Shown here: positions 62,679 to 64,000 of the stretch, piece by piece | Position numbering within the stretch: position 1 is the first letter of the stretch | How the letters are laid out: every line of letters starts with the position of its first letter | Assembly (NCBI GenBank): GCA_945910225.1 | Contig: CAMDYG010000002.1 | Location: forward strand, 1 to 64,000 | Origin: an uncultured Eubacterium sp. | GTDB taxonomy: Bacteria > Bacillota > Clostridia > Lachnospirales > Lachnospiraceae | Reading direction: 5' to 3' | Length of the DNA stretch: 64,000 nucleotides | Notes under the pieces: generated by a model | What the model saw: only the letters and a program-made list of their open reading frames with translations | What the model was told of the DNA's origin: nothing | Database searches by the model: none | Translations under genes and position numbers: made by a program

Positions 62679-62767
62679 ATTTCTTTTACCTCCATTACAC
62701 GATTTTGCATGATGATATTATATCTCATATCCATAAAAATGAAAAGGAATATTTATGTCATATTTTG

Positions 62768-62797
62768 TTGTTAATACAAATAAAGATGATGTATAAT
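62768..62797 (+). promoter_or_regulatory. Candidate sigma-A promoter
   Basis: TTGTTA - 18 nt - TATAAT upstream of the 62839 ORF. Confidence 0.4.
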
Positions 62798-62838
62798 TAC
62801 ATTGGCGTTCAGAATTTATGAGACGAGAGGAGACGCAC

Positions 62839-63186
62839 ATGAGATACTTAACTTTTTTTATCAATATGGTAGGACTTGACACTGTTGACTTTTATGATAG
62901 TGAGAGTTACGCAGGGGACAGTATCGTACCATTTCTTGGTTTTATGTTATTTCTCATAGGTCTTGTTGTGGTTATAGTAGGAGCGGCAACGTATCTTACA
63001 GCAAAATATAACTTCAATATATTCTATGACCAGAGAGACGTAAAAATTACTTACCAGGAACAGCAGATGACAGATGATGAAAAAGCAAGAATTGCTAATG
63101 AGAAACTTGAGAAAGACAAGAAGAGAGGCAAGATTGTCATAATAGTTGGAGTTGTTATGATGATAGGATCATTTTTTATATTATAA
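62839..63186 (+). CDS. Hypothetical membrane protein with two TM segments
   Basis: Hydrophobic segments FLGFMLFLIGLVVVIVGAATYL and IVIIVGVVMMIGSFFIL flank a charged region. Confidence 0.6.
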   Translation: MRYLTFFINMVGLDTVDFYDSESYAGDSIVPFLGFMLFLIGLVVVIVGAATYLTAKYNFNIFYDQRDVKITYQEQQMTDDEKARIANEKLEKDKKRGKIVIIVGVVMMIGSFFIL

Positions 63187-63240
63187 TTTCATAATATAAA
63201 TGCGGTTGTTGTTTTTCGAGAATACATCCCTTAATAAAAA

Positions 63241-63269
63241 CATCGTCTGCCCGGAGAAGGCAGACGATG
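63241..63269. repeat. Perfect 11-bp inverted repeat
   Basis: CATCGTCTGCC-cggagaa-GGCAGACGATG. Confidence 0.65.
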
Positions 63270-63442
63270 AAAGAGGGAGGAGAGCTGTTTAATTTCTAAC
63301 AACTCGATTTATGAAAAACATATAGTAGAAAATGTCTTTGTTTGTATGATTAAAGTATATTTAAGAAAAGTGAAGAAACAATGTTCATAATGTTAAATCT
63401 TATTGAATGAGATATGAACAATTTATGAACGGGGAGGGGAAT

Positions 63443-64000
63443 ATGCCAATTATTTACAAATGTCCGGGTTGTGGATCAGCAATGGAATTCAACAGCCAGA
63501 CACAAAAAATAGGATGCCCATCATGTGGGATGCAGCTGGATGTAGAGGAATATGAGAAGAATTATAAGTCTTATGAAACAGAAGAAAGTGAAACACAGGA
63601 ATCTTCTAAGACTGACACAGAGGGAATGAAAATATACCATTGTAGTACATGTGGAGCGGAGCTGGTTGCAGATCAGTATACATCAGCAACATTTTGTTCG
63701 TTCTGTGGTAATCCGACGCTTATGCAGGACAGATTACAGGGCAGCTTTCAGCCATCAACAATAATTCCATTCAAAATTGATAAGAATAAAGCTGTTGATA
63801 TTTATAAGTCATGGTGCAAGAAGGGACCACTTACACCGGGAGAATTGTCAAAGCAGTCTACAATAGAAAAGATAAGTGGAATTTATGTGCCATTCTGGCT
63901 GTATAATTATTCAGCAGGAACAAGCATGCATGCTAATGCTGAGAAGGTAAGGACAACAAGAAAAGGCGATACGGAATATACATATACTGATCATTTCCAG
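63443..64000 (+). CDS. Zinc-ribbon protein, truncated by window end
   Basis: MPIIYKCPGCGSAMEFNSQTQKIGCPSCGMQLDV...IYHCSTCGAELVADQYTSATFCSFCGNP; four CxxC knuckles; GGGAGGGG RBS. Confidence 0.8.
   Translation, partial: MPIIYKCPGCGSAMEFNSQTQKIGCPSCGMQLDVEEYEKNYKSYETEESETQESSKTDTEGMKIYHCSTCGAELVADQYTSATFCSFCGNPTLMQDRLQGSFQPSTIIPFKIDKNKAVDIYKSWCKKGPLTPGELSKQSTIEKISGIYVPFWLYNYSAGTSMHANAEKVRTTRKGDTEYTYTDHFQ

Overview
64 kb chromosomal window from a low-GC Firmicute, most likely a Lachnospiraceae member (possibly Lachnospira/Eubacterium eligens-like; inferred from gene content, not proven). Main blocks: (i) sulfate assimilation and uptake (cysN 3' end, sbp, cysT, cysW, cysA), interrupted by an opposite-strand block (antiporter, DUF5808-like protein, GntR) with a remnant of a second sbp 3' end on its far side; (ii) an internally deleted IS200-like element; (iii) an MCP-PilZ chemoreceptor, a T-box leader and cstA, and a GH28 pectinase; (iv) the conserved spoVT-rqcP-yabP-yabQ-divIC-spoIIE-tilS-hpt-ftsH neighbourhood, with a SpoIIE that lacks its membrane domain; (v) GH13 amylase, SGNH hydrolase, trmD, tRNA-Phe, GGDEF protein, DnaQ-like exonuclease, AIR-synthase-like/Lrp/aminotransferase, cheX, trmL, two-component system, mutS2, an HtrA-like protein without a catalytic triad, yhaM-like and rlmD-like genes; (vi) a lactose/galactose locus (AraC, GH2 beta-galactosidase, GPH transporter, galK, galT, AraC); (vii) DUF1538 transporter, tandem-PII protein, rhodanese-TtcA fusion, small Cys-rich protein, NYN-LOTUS protein, luxS; (viii) type III glutamine synthetase, sortase B, class II aldolase and a truncated zinc-ribbon protein at the right edge. 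Long hairpin-forming intergenic elements recur through the window. No CRISPR array, prophage or recognisable defence island was seen. The strongest candidates for undescribed biology are the DUF1538/tandem-PII/rhodanese-TtcA cluster, the HtrA pseudoprotease, the soluble SpoIIE and the family of long hairpin elements. All calls come from reading the sequence; no database search was run.
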